Counted from the first letter of the stretch, positions 1 through 8,232 are shown. The stretch: DNA of 64,000 bases from Prevotella sp. UBA2809 (GCA_002351725.1 DEHD01000035.1:1-64000); one strand, 5' to 3'. The notes: generated from the sequence alone by a model not told the origin. Made by a program: numbers and translations.

Positions 1-210
1 GGGGAGCCTGCAGTGACAGTGGATTACAAGTGCCCTGTATGCGCATTCTGGAGCCCGTTTGACAAGCAGGCGCCGTTTGTGTGCATTGAACCTTGGTACG
101 GTCTGGGCGATCCACGTGGATTTAAAGGGGAGTTTAAAGATAAGCCGCTGATGAATCATCTGCAGCCGGGTGCATCGTTCATGAGTAAGTATACGATAAC
201 AATAGGATAA
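1..210 (+). CDS. Aldose 1-epimerase family protein, C-terminal end (5' truncated by window)
   Basis: The reading frame is open from the first base (G-E-P-A before the first possible start), so only the C-terminal 69 or so residues are present. The tail matches the end of LacX/galactose-mutarotase-like epimerases: FVCIEPWYG, a following Asp, a K..L..L.PG stretch and a final YTITIG. These proteins interconvert the anomers of free hexoses in the cytoplasm. The catalytic His and Glu would lie upstream and cannot be checked. The neighbours give no pathway hint. Confidence 0.75.
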   Translation, partial: GEPAVTVDYKCPVCAFWSPFDKQAPFVCIEPWYGLGDPRGFKGEFKDKPLMNHLQPGASFMSKYTITIG

Positions 211-211
211 T

Positions 212-234
212 AAAAAAACCCGCCAACCGGCGGG
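212..234 (-). terminator. Intrinsic terminator of the SH3-domain gene
   Basis: CCCGCC (219-224) pairs with GGCGGG (229-234) around an AACC loop. Read on the minus strand the stem is followed by seven T residues (plus-strand A-run 212-218), a classic rho-independent terminator just after the minus-strand stop at 241. It may also serve the plus-strand epimerase gene, but on that side there is no immediate U-run. Confidence 0.8.
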
Positions 235-240
235 GCTTAT

Positions 241-1470
241 CTATCTTTTTGATTTAATGAGAATGTCGTCGCGCTTGACGTAGAGGAACTCCTCGGGGGT
301 GGAGAGAACGTAGTAGTCGCCGCCGGGGTAGCTGAACTGGTCGGCTATAATGACGCCGCCGTTAAGGACGTAACGGACAAGGCGATTGCCCTCGTCGTCG
401 AAATCGTCACAATAGATAGGTGTCTGCATAGAATAAGCAATCATCATATCAGAGCCCTTGCCGGTGTACCACGTCTGCTTGCCCATATACTTATTATAGA
501 CGTAGCCTACCTGGCCGTTGATAAAGATGCGGCTCCACTCGCCCATAGTCTTAAGCAGCTCGGCATGGCCGAGGCCGTTTTTCTTGGCGTTGAGACGGTC
601 GATAATCTTTGCCTTCATGGATGGCTCTTCACGAACATTAAGGTAGCCGTCGCTGCTGGTGGCATAGACGAGGGTGAAGGCTTTGGGACCGCCGGGGATG
701 GTCATATCGATGGGCGACTGCAGCACTGAATAGTCTACACGGAAGGTATAGAGCTTATCGTCGCTATCGGCAGCAAAGAGGACTTGCTTGCCTCGGCGCT
801 CCTGCAACTCGAGGTACTGAATCTTCTTAGGCACTGGGAGCTTGGAATAAACGCGACCGGTGTTCTTATCGAGCAGGAAGATATAATCTTTCTCGCTGGT
901 GAAGCCGTAGGCGCAATAAACGAATTCATCGTCGAGGATGAAGATATCGTTACTTGTGAGGTAGCCGGTCTCCCAGATGAGATGGCCCTCGGGGGTTACG
1001 CAGTAGAGCTTAGAGCCGCGGCCATTGATCTCGGATGAGTAGCTGGGGCAGGCCATATTGAACAGCACGCGCTCGGTAGTGGGATCCCAGCGAACATCCT
1101 GAACTTCGCAATAGTCATTGCCGGTGAGCTCGCACAGGTTGAGAACGTATTGGGGCACCTTACGCTCGTTGTAGAGCACTACATAGAACTTGTAGTTGGG
1201 GGCTGAGAGGGGAAGGCGGTAGAGGGCGAGATAGCCGGTAGAGATGGGCTCGGATATATAGAGCTCGAGGTCTTGCACTATCTGAGGAGTCTGGAATCCT
1301 GTTACCTGCACCTCGTTCCTGAGACGGTAGAAGCGGCCTTCGGGCTTGTTCTTGTTAGTGATGTTAGCTCCAGCCCAACCAGGATTGAGGCTCTGATCGA
1401 GCACGAGTTTCTGCGCCCCAGCACCAAGCGTGCAAAACGCAAACATGATTGCTAATGTTAGTTTCTTCAT
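241..1470 (-). CDS. Secreted protein with beta-propeller-like N-terminus and bacterial SH3 domain
   Basis: From the ATG at 1470 the protein is about 409 residues with a Sec signal peptide (MKKLTLAIMFAFCTLGAGAQ). Residues 20-260 form aromatic, beta-rich segments like a propeller or PQQ-type fold (inference). Around residues 265-335 is a bacterial SH3 (SH3_3-like) unit with the diagnostic LNVREEPS and a later GYVYNKYMG. Such SH3 domains usually bind peptidoglycan or peptides outside the cytoplasmic membrane. Function is unknown. The frame stays open to 1716 and an earlier start at 1650 would add a second lipoprotein-like leader (see next entry). I place the start at 1470 because a complete signal peptide begins there. 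Confidence 0.6.
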   Translation of the reverse strand: MKKLTLAIMFAFCTLGAGAQKLVLDQSLNPGWAGANITNKNKPEGRFYRLRNEVQVTGFQTPQIVQDLELYISEPISTGYLALYRLPLSAPNYKFYVVLYNERKVPQYVLNLCELTGNDYCEVQDVRWDPTTERVLFNMACPSYSSEINGRGSKLYCVTPEGHLIWETGYLTSNDIFILDDEFVYCAYGFTSEKDYIFLLDKNTGRVYSKLPVPKKIQYLELQERRGKQVLFAADSDDKLYTFRVDYSVLQSPIDMTIPGGPKAFTLVYATSSDGYLNVREEPSMKAKIIDRLNAKKNGLGHAELLKTMGEWSRIFINGQVGYVYNKYMGKQTWYTGKGSDMMIAYSMQTPIYCDDFDDEGNRLVRYVLNGGVIIADQFSYPGGDYYVLSTPEEFLYVKRDDILIKSKR

Positions 1471-1650
1471 AATTTTGATTATAATAATTTGGAATGTTTG
1501 TTCTCGGGCAGTGTTATCACAAATCGTCAGCCTGTGGTGTATCTCTGCCTCTTCACATCGTTTCTTAAAGTCGGCATCGTCTTTACTGCATCCATTCAAA
1601 ATCGGTATCAGGATAATAGATAATGCCAGTATTAAAAGGTTTTTTCTCAT
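1471..1650 (-). other. In-frame lipoprotein-like leader ORF fused to the downstream signal peptide
   Basis: An ATG at 1650 begins MRKNLLILALSIILIPILNGC, a typical lipoprotein signal with lipobox Cys, then about 39 residues without a stop, entering the next gene's signal peptide in frame. The promoter box at 1694-1701 lies upstream of this ATG, so the segment should be transcribed. Either it is the true N-terminus (two export signals in series), a small lipoprotein gene whose stop was lost, or a fortuitous open leader. I cannot decide between these from one sequence. Confidence 0.35.
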
Positions 1651-1693
1651 TGCATTTATAGTTCCAAAAATTGTCAAATTGCTAATTCTGCTG

Positions 1694-1701
1694 CAAATAT
1701 A
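1694..1701 (-). promoter_or_regulatory. Bacteroidetes sigma-A promoter box TATATTTG
   Basis: The minus strand reads TATATTTG followed by C, matching the TAnnTTTG -7 box, 43 bases upstream of the ATG at 1650. A second TATATTTG on the same strand lies at 1814-1821 and could be an alternative start for the same transcript. Confidence 0.55.
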
Positions 1702-1843
1702 TACAAAAAATCCCAAAGCAATGCTATTTTGCCTTGGGAAAATTGAAAATTTTTAGAGGTACAAGTTGCATGGATTTCTATCATTTCTTACTAAACTATC
1801 ATAAATATCGATGCAAATATAGCGAAAATTCTCTGATTATCAC

Positions 1844-1851
1844 TATCTTTG
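1844..1851 (+). promoter_or_regulatory. Promoter box TATCTTTG for glnA
   Basis: TATCTTTGC fits the Bacteroidetes -7 consensus and lies 45 bases before the glutamine synthetase ATG. No clear -33 TTTG was seen. Confidence 0.6.
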
Positions 1852-1896
1852 CCGTTAGATTTAAGTGTATTTAGATAACAATAAAACGATAGAATT

Positions 1897-3402
1897 ATGA
1901 ACAACAAACACCTAAAACTGAATGCTAATCTCATTGTAGAGGCACTTCAGAAACCGGCTTCGGAATTTACGAAAGCCGACATCATCGACTACATCGTTAA
2001 TAACGACATCCGCATGGTGAACTTCATGTATCCTGGCGGTGACGGTAAGTTGAAGACGCTGAACTTCGTCATCAACGACCTCGACTACCTCGAGACCATC
2101 CTCACCTGCGGCGAGCGTGTGGACGGTTCGAGCCTGTTCAGTTTTATCCAGGCCGGCTCAAGCGATCTCTATGTGCTGCCCCGTTTCCGCACGGCCTTCG
2201 TCGATCCGTTTGCTGAGATACCCACCGTGTCGCTACTCTGTTCCTACTTCGATAAGGACGGCAACCCGCTGGAGTCGTCACCCGAGTACACGCTCCACAA
2301 GGCTGCTGAGGCCTTCCGCGAGGTGACGGGTATGGAGTATCAGGCGATGGGCGAACTGGAGTATTACGTCATTAGCGACGATGAGAAGGTGTTCCCTGCT
2401 CAGGACCAGCGCGGCTATCATGAGTCGGCACCGTATGCCAAGGCCAACGAGTTCCGCACCCAATGTATGCAGTATATAGCACAGGCTGGCGGTCAGATTA
2501 AATATGGTCACTCAGAAGTGGGCAACTTCACTATCGACGGCAAGAACTACGAACAGAACGAGATTGAATTTCTGCCCGTACCCGTAGAGCAGGCTGCCGA
2601 CCAGCTGATGCTCGCCAAGTGGATAATCCGCAACCTCGGCTATCAGATGGGCTACGACGTGACCTTCGCACCGAAGATTACCACTGGCAAGGCGGGTTCA
2701 GGCCTGCATATCCACATGCGGATGATGAAGGACGGCAAGAACCAGATGCTGGCCGACGGCGTACTGTCGGAGGCTGCCCGTAAGATGATAGCAGGCATGA
2801 TGGATCTTGCACCTGCCATCACCGCCTTTGGCAATAAGAATCCTACCAGCTATTTCCGTCTCGTGCCCCATCAGGAAGCACCTACAAACGTATGCTGGGG
2901 CGATAGGAACCGCTCTGTGTTGGTGCGCGTGCCGCTGGGCTGGGCTGCCGATGTGGACATGTGTTACAAGGCCAACCCCTTGGAGAAGGAAACGAAATAC
3001 GACACGAGCATCAAGCAGACTGTAGAGATGCGCTCGCCCGACGGTTCTGCCGACCTCTATCAGTTGCTGGCAGGACTCTGCGTGGCCTGTCGTCACGGCT
3101 TCGAGATGCCCGATGCCCTTGAGGTGGCAGAGCGCACATACGTCAATGTGAATATCCATGCCGCTGAGAATGCCGATCGTCTGGCTACGCTCGCACAGCT
3201 TCCTGATTCCTGTGTCGCTTCTGCCGACTGTCTGGAACGCCTGCGTGCTGTCTTCGAAGAACACCATGTCTTCTCGCCCGCTATGATCGACGGCATCATC
3301 GCCCAGCTACGGGCTTTCGACGATGTAACGCTTCGCAAAAACATCGAGGGTTATCCCGAGGAAATCAAAAAACTCGTCACGAAATATTTCCATTGCGGAT
3401 AA
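1897..3402 (+). CDS. glnA: Glutamine synthetase, type I-like
   Basis: Cytoplasmic enzyme forming glutamine from glutamate, ammonia and ATP. The 501-residue length is near the GSI family norm and far from the roughly 730-residue GSIII also found in Bacteroidetes. Visible signatures: N-terminal beta-grasp region, GELEYY and an EIEFLP stretch with metal-binding glutamates, GSGLHIH at 267-273 (ATP/metal loop), and N315 onward NPTSYFRLVP leading to NRSVLVRVP, the glutamate and phosphate-binding block. I see no clear match to the classical adenylylation-site sequence near the C-terminus, so adenylylation control is doubtful. It is monocistronic with its own promoter and a strong hairpin downstream. 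Confidence 0.9.
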   Translation: MNNKHLKLNANLIVEALQKPASEFTKADIIDYIVNNDIRMVNFMYPGGDGKLKTLNFVINDLDYLETILTCGERVDGSSLFSFIQAGSSDLYVLPRFRTAFVDPFAEIPTVSLLCSYFDKDGNPLESSPEYTLHKAAEAFREVTGMEYQAMGELEYYVISDDEKVFPAQDQRGYHESAPYAKANEFRTQCMQYIAQAGGQIKYGHSEVGNFTIDGKNYEQNEIEFLPVPVEQAADQLMLAKWIIRNLGYQMGYDVTFAPKITTGKAGSGLHIHMRMMKDGKNQMLADGVLSEAARKMIAGMMDLAPAITAFGNKNPTSYFRLVPHQEAPTNVCWGDRNRSVLVRVPLGWAADVDMCYKANPLEKETKYDTSIKQTVEMRSPDGSADLYQLLAGLCVACRHGFEMPDALEVAERTYVNVNIHAAENADRLATLAQLPDSCVASADCLERLRAVFEEHHVFSPAMIDGIIAQLRAFDDVTLRKNIEGYPEEIKKLVTKYFHCG

Positions 3403-3597
3403 CACCGCGTTCAAAGCTTTACCCCGTACTTCATAATCCGCTCCTCCATCATACCTTCGGGCATGAATCGGAGGAGCGTATCATGCTTGTATGTCTGGGA
3501 TTTTTATTTGTTTAAGATGCCATGTAATATGGACGGCATGGCACTTATTTTAAACCATGATAAACATTTCTGCCAATTCTTTAAACTCGTTTAAATA
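3403..3597. other. Convergent intergenic region with two hairpins
   Basis: The 195 bases between glnA and the BspA-like gene contain a hairpin at 3439-3478 (listed separately) and a second at 3518-3543, where TGCCATG pairs with CATGGCA around a 12-base loop. No ORF of interest was seen. Confidence 0.5.
3439..3478 (+). terminator. Strong hairpin with UUCG loop after glnA
   Basis: CGCTCCTCC (3439-3447) pairs perfectly with GGAGGAGCG (3470-3478). Inside, CAT-A-CC and GG-C-ATG pair around a UUCG tetraloop (3456-3459). There is no immediate U-run; the T-rich stretch begins about 20 bases later. It may act as a terminator or as a 3'-end stabiliser of glnA mRNA. Confidence 0.5.
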
Positions 3598-5094
3598 TTA
3601 CTGGCTAACGAGCGTCCAGTCTGTTGGCGCAAACCAGTCGGTAAGCTCGGTAGCATATTCGTCGCTGTTTACCCATGGAGTTCCAGAAGCATGCGTAAGT
3701 GTGCGGGTGCTGACAGACTCATCGGTTCCTGCTATTTCGAGCCACGACGCCAAGGCATACTTGCCCGTCATAGTTGTAGCAAGACACTTGACACTGCTTA
3801 GCTTAGAGCATCTGTAGAACATAGAATAATAGCAACGTTCGGGCAACTCCTCGGCCGGCAGCTCGATGGTGCCAGTGAGATTGCTACAGCGAGCGAACAT
3901 ATAGGCGTAACACCTATCAGCTAACTGGGTAACTGGTAGAGCTGGTGCCTCGGTAAGTGCCTCACAATCGTAGAACATCGACTCATAGCAAGACTCGGCC
4001 AGAGTGGTGGCGGGGAGAACAGGTGCCTTGGTAATTGACGTACCAGAGAACATTCCATGATAACAACTGGGTTCCATAGTGGTGGCTGGCAACTCAGGGG
4101 CTTCAGTAATCTTTTCGCAATTTTCAAACATATTATGATAGCAGCTTTCGGCCAATGTTGTGGCTGGTAGCTCAGGAGCCTTGGTAAGCGATGTGCAGTT
4201 AGCGAACATGCCGAAATAGCAATCATTAGCCAACTGAGTGGCTGGAAGTTCTGGAGCTTCGGCCAGAGCCGGGCACAAAGTGAACATGAACTCGTAGCAG
4301 CTCTCGGCCAACTTGGTGGCAGGAAGCGCGGGAGCCTTGGTCAAACCCTCGCTCGACCAGAACATATAGCTGTAGCAACCTTTTGCCAACTGGGTGGCTG
4401 GAAGTGCGGGTGCCGTCTTGAGATAGTCGCAGTATGCAAACATATAGTTATAACAATCTTCGCCCAGCACGGTGGCGGGTAACTCTGGGGCTACTTCAAG
4501 CTTTGTATACTCAAACATGTGAGAATAGCACTTTTTTGAAATCTTGGTAGCCGGCAGCATGAGGCGGCGTACGGGATGATTTATTATGTCGGAATAGATA
4601 AACAGCGAAATAAGGGCATAGGGCTCTGTTATTTCCTTGTTATCCTTCCAGTTATCATCGGGCGAGATAAGACTCATAACATTGCCATAAACATAGCAAT
4701 CCATATCGCAATAGATATTGAAGCCTTTGTTATTCTCATAGTCATTCAGAGTGGTATTACGGCTGAAAAGCTGTACTTTATCGCCAACTTTCAGGGTAAG
4801 AGTGGTTCTAATCTCCTTATCACCATCGTCGTGCGCAACAAGCACCGCCTGCTTCTCTCCTCCATTCACACTATAATAAATGGGCTCAGGAAGGTCGGCA
4901 TCAAGATAGAGGTCGATATCACCATTCGCTACCGCCTCGATGGTTAGAGGATCTTTCAGATCAAGATCACCAACAACGGGGATGTCGACAGGGACATCAA
5001 CAGCATTGTCGTTAACGTTACAAGCAGTAAATGTAATCACAGAAAGGCCGAAGATAAGGATGGCGGCAAACATCCATAATAAGTTCTTTTTCAT
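3598..5094 (-). CDS. BspA-like repeat surface lipoprotein
   Basis: From ATG 5094 the product is about 498 residues with a lipoprotein-like signal (MKKNLLWMFAAILIFGLSVITFTAC). After an about 120-residue N-terminal domain come ten consecutive units of roughly 26 residues with the pattern PxLPAT-xLAxxCYxxMFxxCxxLTxA, each usually carrying two cysteines. This is the Treponema/Bacteroidetes BspA-type leucine-rich repeat variety used in surface and secreted proteins, often adhesins (family knowledge). A roughly 60-residue unique tail ends WFAPTDWTLVSQ. One unit (around 4030-4060) is a residue shorter and lacks the second Cys. Its ligand cannot be inferred. Its own promoter lies at 5128-5135. Confidence 0.75.
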   Translation of the reverse strand: MKKNLLWMFAAILIFGLSVITFTACNVNDNAVDVPVDIPVVGDLDLKDPLTIEAVANGDIDLYLDADLPEPIYYSVNGGEKQAVLVAHDDGDKEIRTTLTLKVGDKVQLFSRNTTLNDYENNKGFNIYCDMDCYVYGNVMSLISPDDNWKDNKEITEPYALISLFIYSDIINHPVRRLMLPATKISKKCYSHMFEYTKLEVAPELPATVLGEDCYNYMFAYCDYLKTAPALPATQLAKGCYSYMFWSSEGLTKAPALPATKLAESCYEFMFTLCPALAEAPELPATQLANDCYFGMFANCTSLTKAPELPATTLAESCYHNMFENCEKITEAPELPATTMEPSCYHGMFSGTSITKAPVLPATTLAESCYESMFYDCEALTEAPALPVTQLADRCYAYMFARCSNLTGTIELPAEELPERCYYSMFYRCSKLSSVKCLATTMTGKYALASWLEIAGTDESVSTRTLTHASGTPWVNSDEYATELTDWFAPTDWTLVSQ

Positions 5095-5127
5095 CGTTAG
5101 TAATATTATAGTTTGTACAATTTGGTG

Positions 5128-5135
5128 CAAATATA
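5128..5135 (-). promoter_or_regulatory. Promoter box TATATTTG for the BspA-like gene
   Basis: Minus strand TATATTTGC lies 33 bases upstream of ATG 5094, with a TTTG about 16-20 bases further upstream (in 5150-5155) as a plausible -33 element. Confidence 0.65.
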
Positions 5136-5199
5136 AGCAGATTTTTCCAAATTTGGTATTTTTTCCCAATTTTTTTTATATTTAATTGGCAGGATGGGG

Positions 5200-5234
5200 A
5201 AAAAAAACAGGGTGAGCAGTGATGCACACCCTGT
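5200..5234 (-). terminator. Intrinsic terminator of the secG operon
   Basis: ACAGGGTG (5207-5214) pairs with CACCCTGT (5227-5234). On the minus strand the stem is followed by a T-run (plus A-run 5200-5206). It lies 25 bases after the secG stop. Confidence 0.85.
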
Positions 5235-5259
5235 ATTGATGTTGTTTTGTTTTGCAGTT

Positions 5260-5637
5260 TTACTTCTTCTCTGCTGGAGCTGCGGGAGCCTCTGTTGCAG
5301 GAGCCTCGGCTGCTGGAGCAGCGTTCTGCTGCTGGCTAGCACCAAAACCAGGAAGGTTGTTAGGATTGGTAGCTGGAGCCTGATAGTTCTCCATTACTGA
5401 GCTATCGCCACCTGCCTGAGGTGCTACGTATGCACAGCATACGCTAACGAGAACCATGAAACCAGCGAGGAACCAAGTGGCCTTCTCGATGAAGTCGGTA
5501 GTCTTGCGAACACCGCCAATCTGGTTATAACCTGAGAACTGAGAAGCAAGACCGCCTCCCTTTGACTCCTGGATGAGCACAATGCCGATCATAAGCAGTG
5601 CTGCAATCACGATGAGAATTACAAATAATGTGTACAT
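5260..5637 (-). CDS. secG: Protein translocase subunit SecG
   Basis: Accessory subunit of the SecYEG channel in the cytoplasmic membrane. Two membrane helices are visible (about 2-22 and 55-75), separated by the family loop LIQESKGGGLASQF. After residue 80 there is an Ala/Pro/Gln-rich tail of about 45 residues, low complexity and probably periplasmic, as is common in Bacteroidetes SecG. It is the last gene of the operon with the sigma-54 activator, lptE and the 257-residue protein; the gap to the upstream gene is 4 bases. Confidence 0.92.
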   Translation of the reverse strand: MYTLFVILIVIAALLMIGIVLIQESKGGGLASQFSGYNQIGGVRKTTDFIEKATWFLAGFMVLVSVCCAYVAPQAGGDSSVMENYQAPATNPNNLPGFGASQQQNAAPAAEAPATEAPAAPAEKK

Positions 5638-5641
5638 TTTT

Positions 5642-6415
5642 TTATTTATTTTTTTTATTGTTATTTATCACTAATTTCTCTAAGAAACGTATTTGATCTG
5701 CAAAGTAAGCATTTTTTTTCGGATTTTCCAAACTTAATCGCCTAATAATTTCTAAAGCTTTCGAATATCTGCCTTGTTTGATGTAAATTCGGGCCAAAGT
5801 TTCAGTAAAAAACTCTCCACCAACCTCAATTTCGTCATTTTGGGCTATTGATTGAGGCTCAGGACGATACTCGGGCGTTTCACTGAGAGTGAACTTACCT
5901 TTGTCATCATTTATGAACGAATCTATAAGATCTTGACCGAACATTTTCGGCATCTCTCCAGGCATCTCCTGAGTGCCCTCGGGCTCCACCTCAACAAGGT
6001 AGCTGATGTAGTCGACAGCAGCATCGGCAGGTGTGGGTTTGCGCTTGGGTTTGGGATCGATTTCCTCCTCGTAATCCTTAGGAATCTGATCAAGGAAATT
6101 GTCGATAAGGGTTGAGGTGCGGTCTTCGTTTTCGGCAACCTTTGGCTGGGCAGCCTTCTGCTGGCGCACCATGTTGCGATACTCGTAGTGGCGACCCTCG
6201 ATCATCTTGAACACCACGCGGCGGTCGGTGATATAGGCCGAGGCACGGCGTAACTCCTCGTCGAAGGTAGGATCGTGCAGCAGATAGAGGTTCTGCAGCA
6301 ACAACAGGCGGGCCGTCTGGAAATAGGGATAGAGTGCGAGCAAGGAGCGCAACTCGTAGAGCGTGTCGCGGTCCATCCTCTCCGGATGTTTTATCAGTTC
6401 GGTGATTCTATCCAT
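5642..6415 (-). CDS. Conserved Bacteroidetes hypothetical protein, TPR-like
   Basis: A 257-residue soluble protein of unknown function. The N-terminal 90 residues are helical (HPERMDRDTLYELRSLLALYPYFQTARLL), the middle is charged and Pro-rich, and the C-terminus has a TPR-like pair (TLARIYIKQGRYSKALEIIRRL). No signal peptide. It sits between lptE and secG with gaps of 8 and 4 bases, a gene order I recognise from other Bacteroidales. A role in envelope assembly is inferred only from this synteny. Confidence 0.65.
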   Translation of the reverse strand: MDRITELIKHPERMDRDTLYELRSLLALYPYFQTARLLLLQNLYLLHDPTFDEELRRASAYITDRRVVFKMIEGRHYEYRNMVRQQKAAQPKVAENEDRTSTLIDNFLDQIPKDYEEEIDPKPKRKPTPADAAVDYISYLVEVEPEGTQEMPGEMPKMFGQDLIDSFINDDKGKFTLSETPEYRPEPQSIAQNDEIEVGGEFFTETLARIYIKQGRYSKALEIIRRLSLENPKKNAYFADQIRFLEKLVINNNKKNK

Positions 6416-6423
6416 AGATGTTA

Positions 6424-6945
6424 TTACCAGTTGGCTACGGTCTTGTTGAATATCTGGTCGCAGAGGTCTTTTACCATCTGGGTTACCAGCTCCTCCTGAA
6501 CGCTGTTGAGCGACTGGGTGGTTTCGTAGCTGGCCGAGGCTGAGAACTGCTGCTCGAAGTCTTCCTTATGATTCTTATTGTTTGTAAATCGCACGTTTAC
6601 CGTCATGGTGAGCTCGGTCATGGCCGAATAGCCCTCGGCACTAACGCTCTTGTTTCGCTGCTCATAACGGGTTATCTCACCCTCAATCTTCAGGTCGCCA
6701 TTGCGCTTTACCTGCTCAAGACGGGTGTGATTGGCAAACTGATCCTTAAGCTGATTGTTGAACATCGGTCCCATAGGGCCCCAAACATAGCTACTGCGGA
6801 TGGGGAACTCAGCTATCTGGATGGTCTTGGTCTGCGAATAATCGATGCTGGCGCCGTTGAACTTGTAGCTTACGGAGCAAGCACTTATGGTTGCCATTAC
6901 GGCGGCAACCATCACGATTCGGATATATTTACTGATCGAGGCCAT
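6424..6945 (-). CDS. lptE: LPS-assembly lipoprotein LptE
   Basis: A 173-residue lipoprotein; signal MASISKYIRIVMVAAVMATISAC ends at a lipobox Cys23. The mature part has the LptE-like order: YKFNGASIDY, FPIRSSYVWGP, RLEQVKRNGDLKIEGEI, then amphipathic strands and a C-terminal helix (LVTQMVKDLCDQIFNKTVANW). LptE plugs the LptD barrel that delivers lipopolysaccharide to the outer membrane. Its start overlaps the end of the sigma-54 activator gene by 17 bases, so translation is probably coupled. Confidence 0.85.
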   Translation of the reverse strand: MASISKYIRIVMVAAVMATISACSVSYKFNGASIDYSQTKTIQIAEFPIRSSYVWGPMGPMFNNQLKDQFANHTRLEQVKRNGDLKIEGEITRYEQRNKSVSAEGYSAMTELTMTVNVRFTNNKNHKEDFEQQFSASASYETTQSLNSVQEELVTQMVKDLCDQIFNKTVANW

Positions 6946-8167
6946 ACTGTTTCAATCTGCGATAGAGGGTTCGGTCACTAATGCCCAACTCCTGGGCGGC
7001 TTTCTTGCGGTTGCCATGATTGCGCTCAAGGGCTTTTTCGAGCATCTGCTTGCCAAGGTCGTTGAGGTTCAGGCTCTCCAACTCTTTCTCGGGCTCGACA
7101 TACTCCTCAGCGATGGCATCCTCGACAGATGCCACGGGTGTTGGGTGTTGGGTGATGGGTGTTGGATATGTGGTAGGTGCAGGCAGAGGATCTACGGTAG
7201 TAGGCTTTGAGGTCTGCACATCGTCCAGCTGCTTCTTCAGCGCGCTCATCTCTCGACGCATATCGTTCACATTACCACGGAGCTCGAACAGAATCTTATA
7301 CAGAATCTCGCGTTCGTTCTCGAAGCTGTGGTCGCCACTGCCCTCGCGATGGATGGTGGCCAACTGGGTTGACTCCTGATCCTGCGGGATGAACTGCGAC
7401 AGCACCTGAGCGGTGATGTTACGCTCGGGCGAGAGTACACTGATCTGCTCAGTAATATTCTTTAGCTGGCGCACGTTGCCAGGCCACTTGTAGTGCATAA
7501 GCAACTGCTTGGCGCCCTCGTCGAGCACCACGCGGTCCATCTTGTATTTCTCGGCCATCTGCAGGGCAAACAATCGGAACAACAGTATGATATCCTCGCC
7601 ACGCTCGCGCAGAGGGGGCATCTGGATGGGTATAGAGTTGAGACGATAGTAGAGGTCTTCGCGGAAGCGGCCCTCACTGATGGCTTGACGGATGTTTACG
7701 TTTGTAGCGGCTACGATGCGCACATCGGTCTTACGCACCTCGGTAGCTCCCACGGGGATATACTCGCCCGTTTCGAGCACACGCAGCAATCGGGCCTGAG
7801 TGGCCAATGGCAGCTCGCCCACTTCATCGAGGAACAGGGTGCCCTTATTGGCCACACCGAAGTATCCTGGCGAATCGTTAATGGCACCTGTGTACGAACC
7901 CTTTACATGACCAAAGAGTTCGGAGTCGATAGTACCCTCGGGGATGGAACCGCAGTTGATGGCGAAATACTTTTCGCGACGACGCGGAGAATTGTCGTGG
8001 ATGACACGGGGAATAATCTCCTTACCCACTCCACTCTCACCTACGATGAGCACACTCAAATCGGTGGGCGCAACCTGAAGGGCTACGTCGAGCACGTGGT
8101 TCAATGCATCGCAATTACCTACGATATTGTACCGCTGTTTGATGTTTTGAAGTTCTGATGTCTTCAT
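6929..8167 (-). CDS. Sigma-54-dependent transcriptional activator (AAA+ / Fis)
   Basis: A 412-residue enhancer-binding protein with no N-terminal sensory domain. Walker A GESGVGKE (43-50); sigma-54 contact loop GSYTGA (90-95) in place of GAFTGA, with Tyr as conservative change; Walker B LFLDEVGELP (111-120); arginine-finger region REDLYYRL; and a C-terminal Fis helix-turn-helix (about 370-410, RKKAAQELGISDRTLYRRLKQYG). A Pro/Thr-rich linker of about 50 residues separates the ATPase from the HTH and contains a heptad DNA array (7136-7163). Lacking a receiver or GAF domain, its activity is probably set by level or by a partner. It heads the operon with lptE and secG, and may be the activator for sigma-54 sites such as that of hsp20. 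Confidence 0.9.
   Translation of the reverse strand: MKTSELQNIKQRYNIVGNCDALNHVLDVALQVAPTDLSVLIVGESGVGKEIIPRVIHDNSPRRREKYFAINCGSIPEGTIDSELFGHVKGSYTGAINDSPGYFGVANKGTLFLDEVGELPLATQARLLRVLETGEYIPVGATEVRKTDVRIVAATNVNIRQAISEGRFREDLYYRLNSIPIQMPPLRERGEDIILLFRLFALQMAEKYKMDRVVLDEGAKQLLMHYKWPGNVRQLKNITEQISVLSPERNITAQVLSQFIPQDQESTQLATIHREGSGDHSFENEREILYKILFELRGNVNDMRREMSALKKQLDDVQTSKPTTVDPLPAPTTYPTPITQHPTPVASVEDAIAEEYVEPEKELESLNLNDLGKQMLEKALERNHGNRKKAAQELGISDRTLYRRLKQYGLDQ
7136..7163. repeat. Heptad tandem array (GGGTGTT)n inside the activator gene
   Basis: Four units in exact 7-base register: GGGTGTT, GGGTGTT, GGGTGAT, GGGTGTT, then a decayed GGATATG. On the coding (minus) strand it encodes part of the Pro/Thr/Gln linker (TYPTPITQHPTPVA) between the AAA+ and Fis domains. 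Confidence 0.85.
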
Positions 8168-8175
8168 TGAGCTGA

Positions 8176-8183
8176 CAAAATTA
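8176..8183 (-). promoter_or_regulatory. Promoter box TAATTTTG for the activator-lptE-secG operon
   Basis: Minus strand TAATTTTG matches TAnnTTTG and ends 8 bases before the ATG at 8167, which leaves a very short or absent leader. A small hairpin ATCTGC/GCAGAT (8201-8219) lies just upstream. Confidence 0.5.
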
Positions 8184-8232
8184 CATATTTTTTCTGAAAC
8201 ATCTGCAATTTTGGCAGATTTTTAACGCAAAA

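Noticed and set aside
7493..8158. Plus-strand open frame opposite the sigma-54 activator
   Set aside because: Mirror of the AAA+ domain; no independent signal or motif.
8201..8219. Terminator for the flippase-like gene
   Set aside because: The ATCTGC/GCAGAT hairpin has no U-run on the minus strand; too weak to list.
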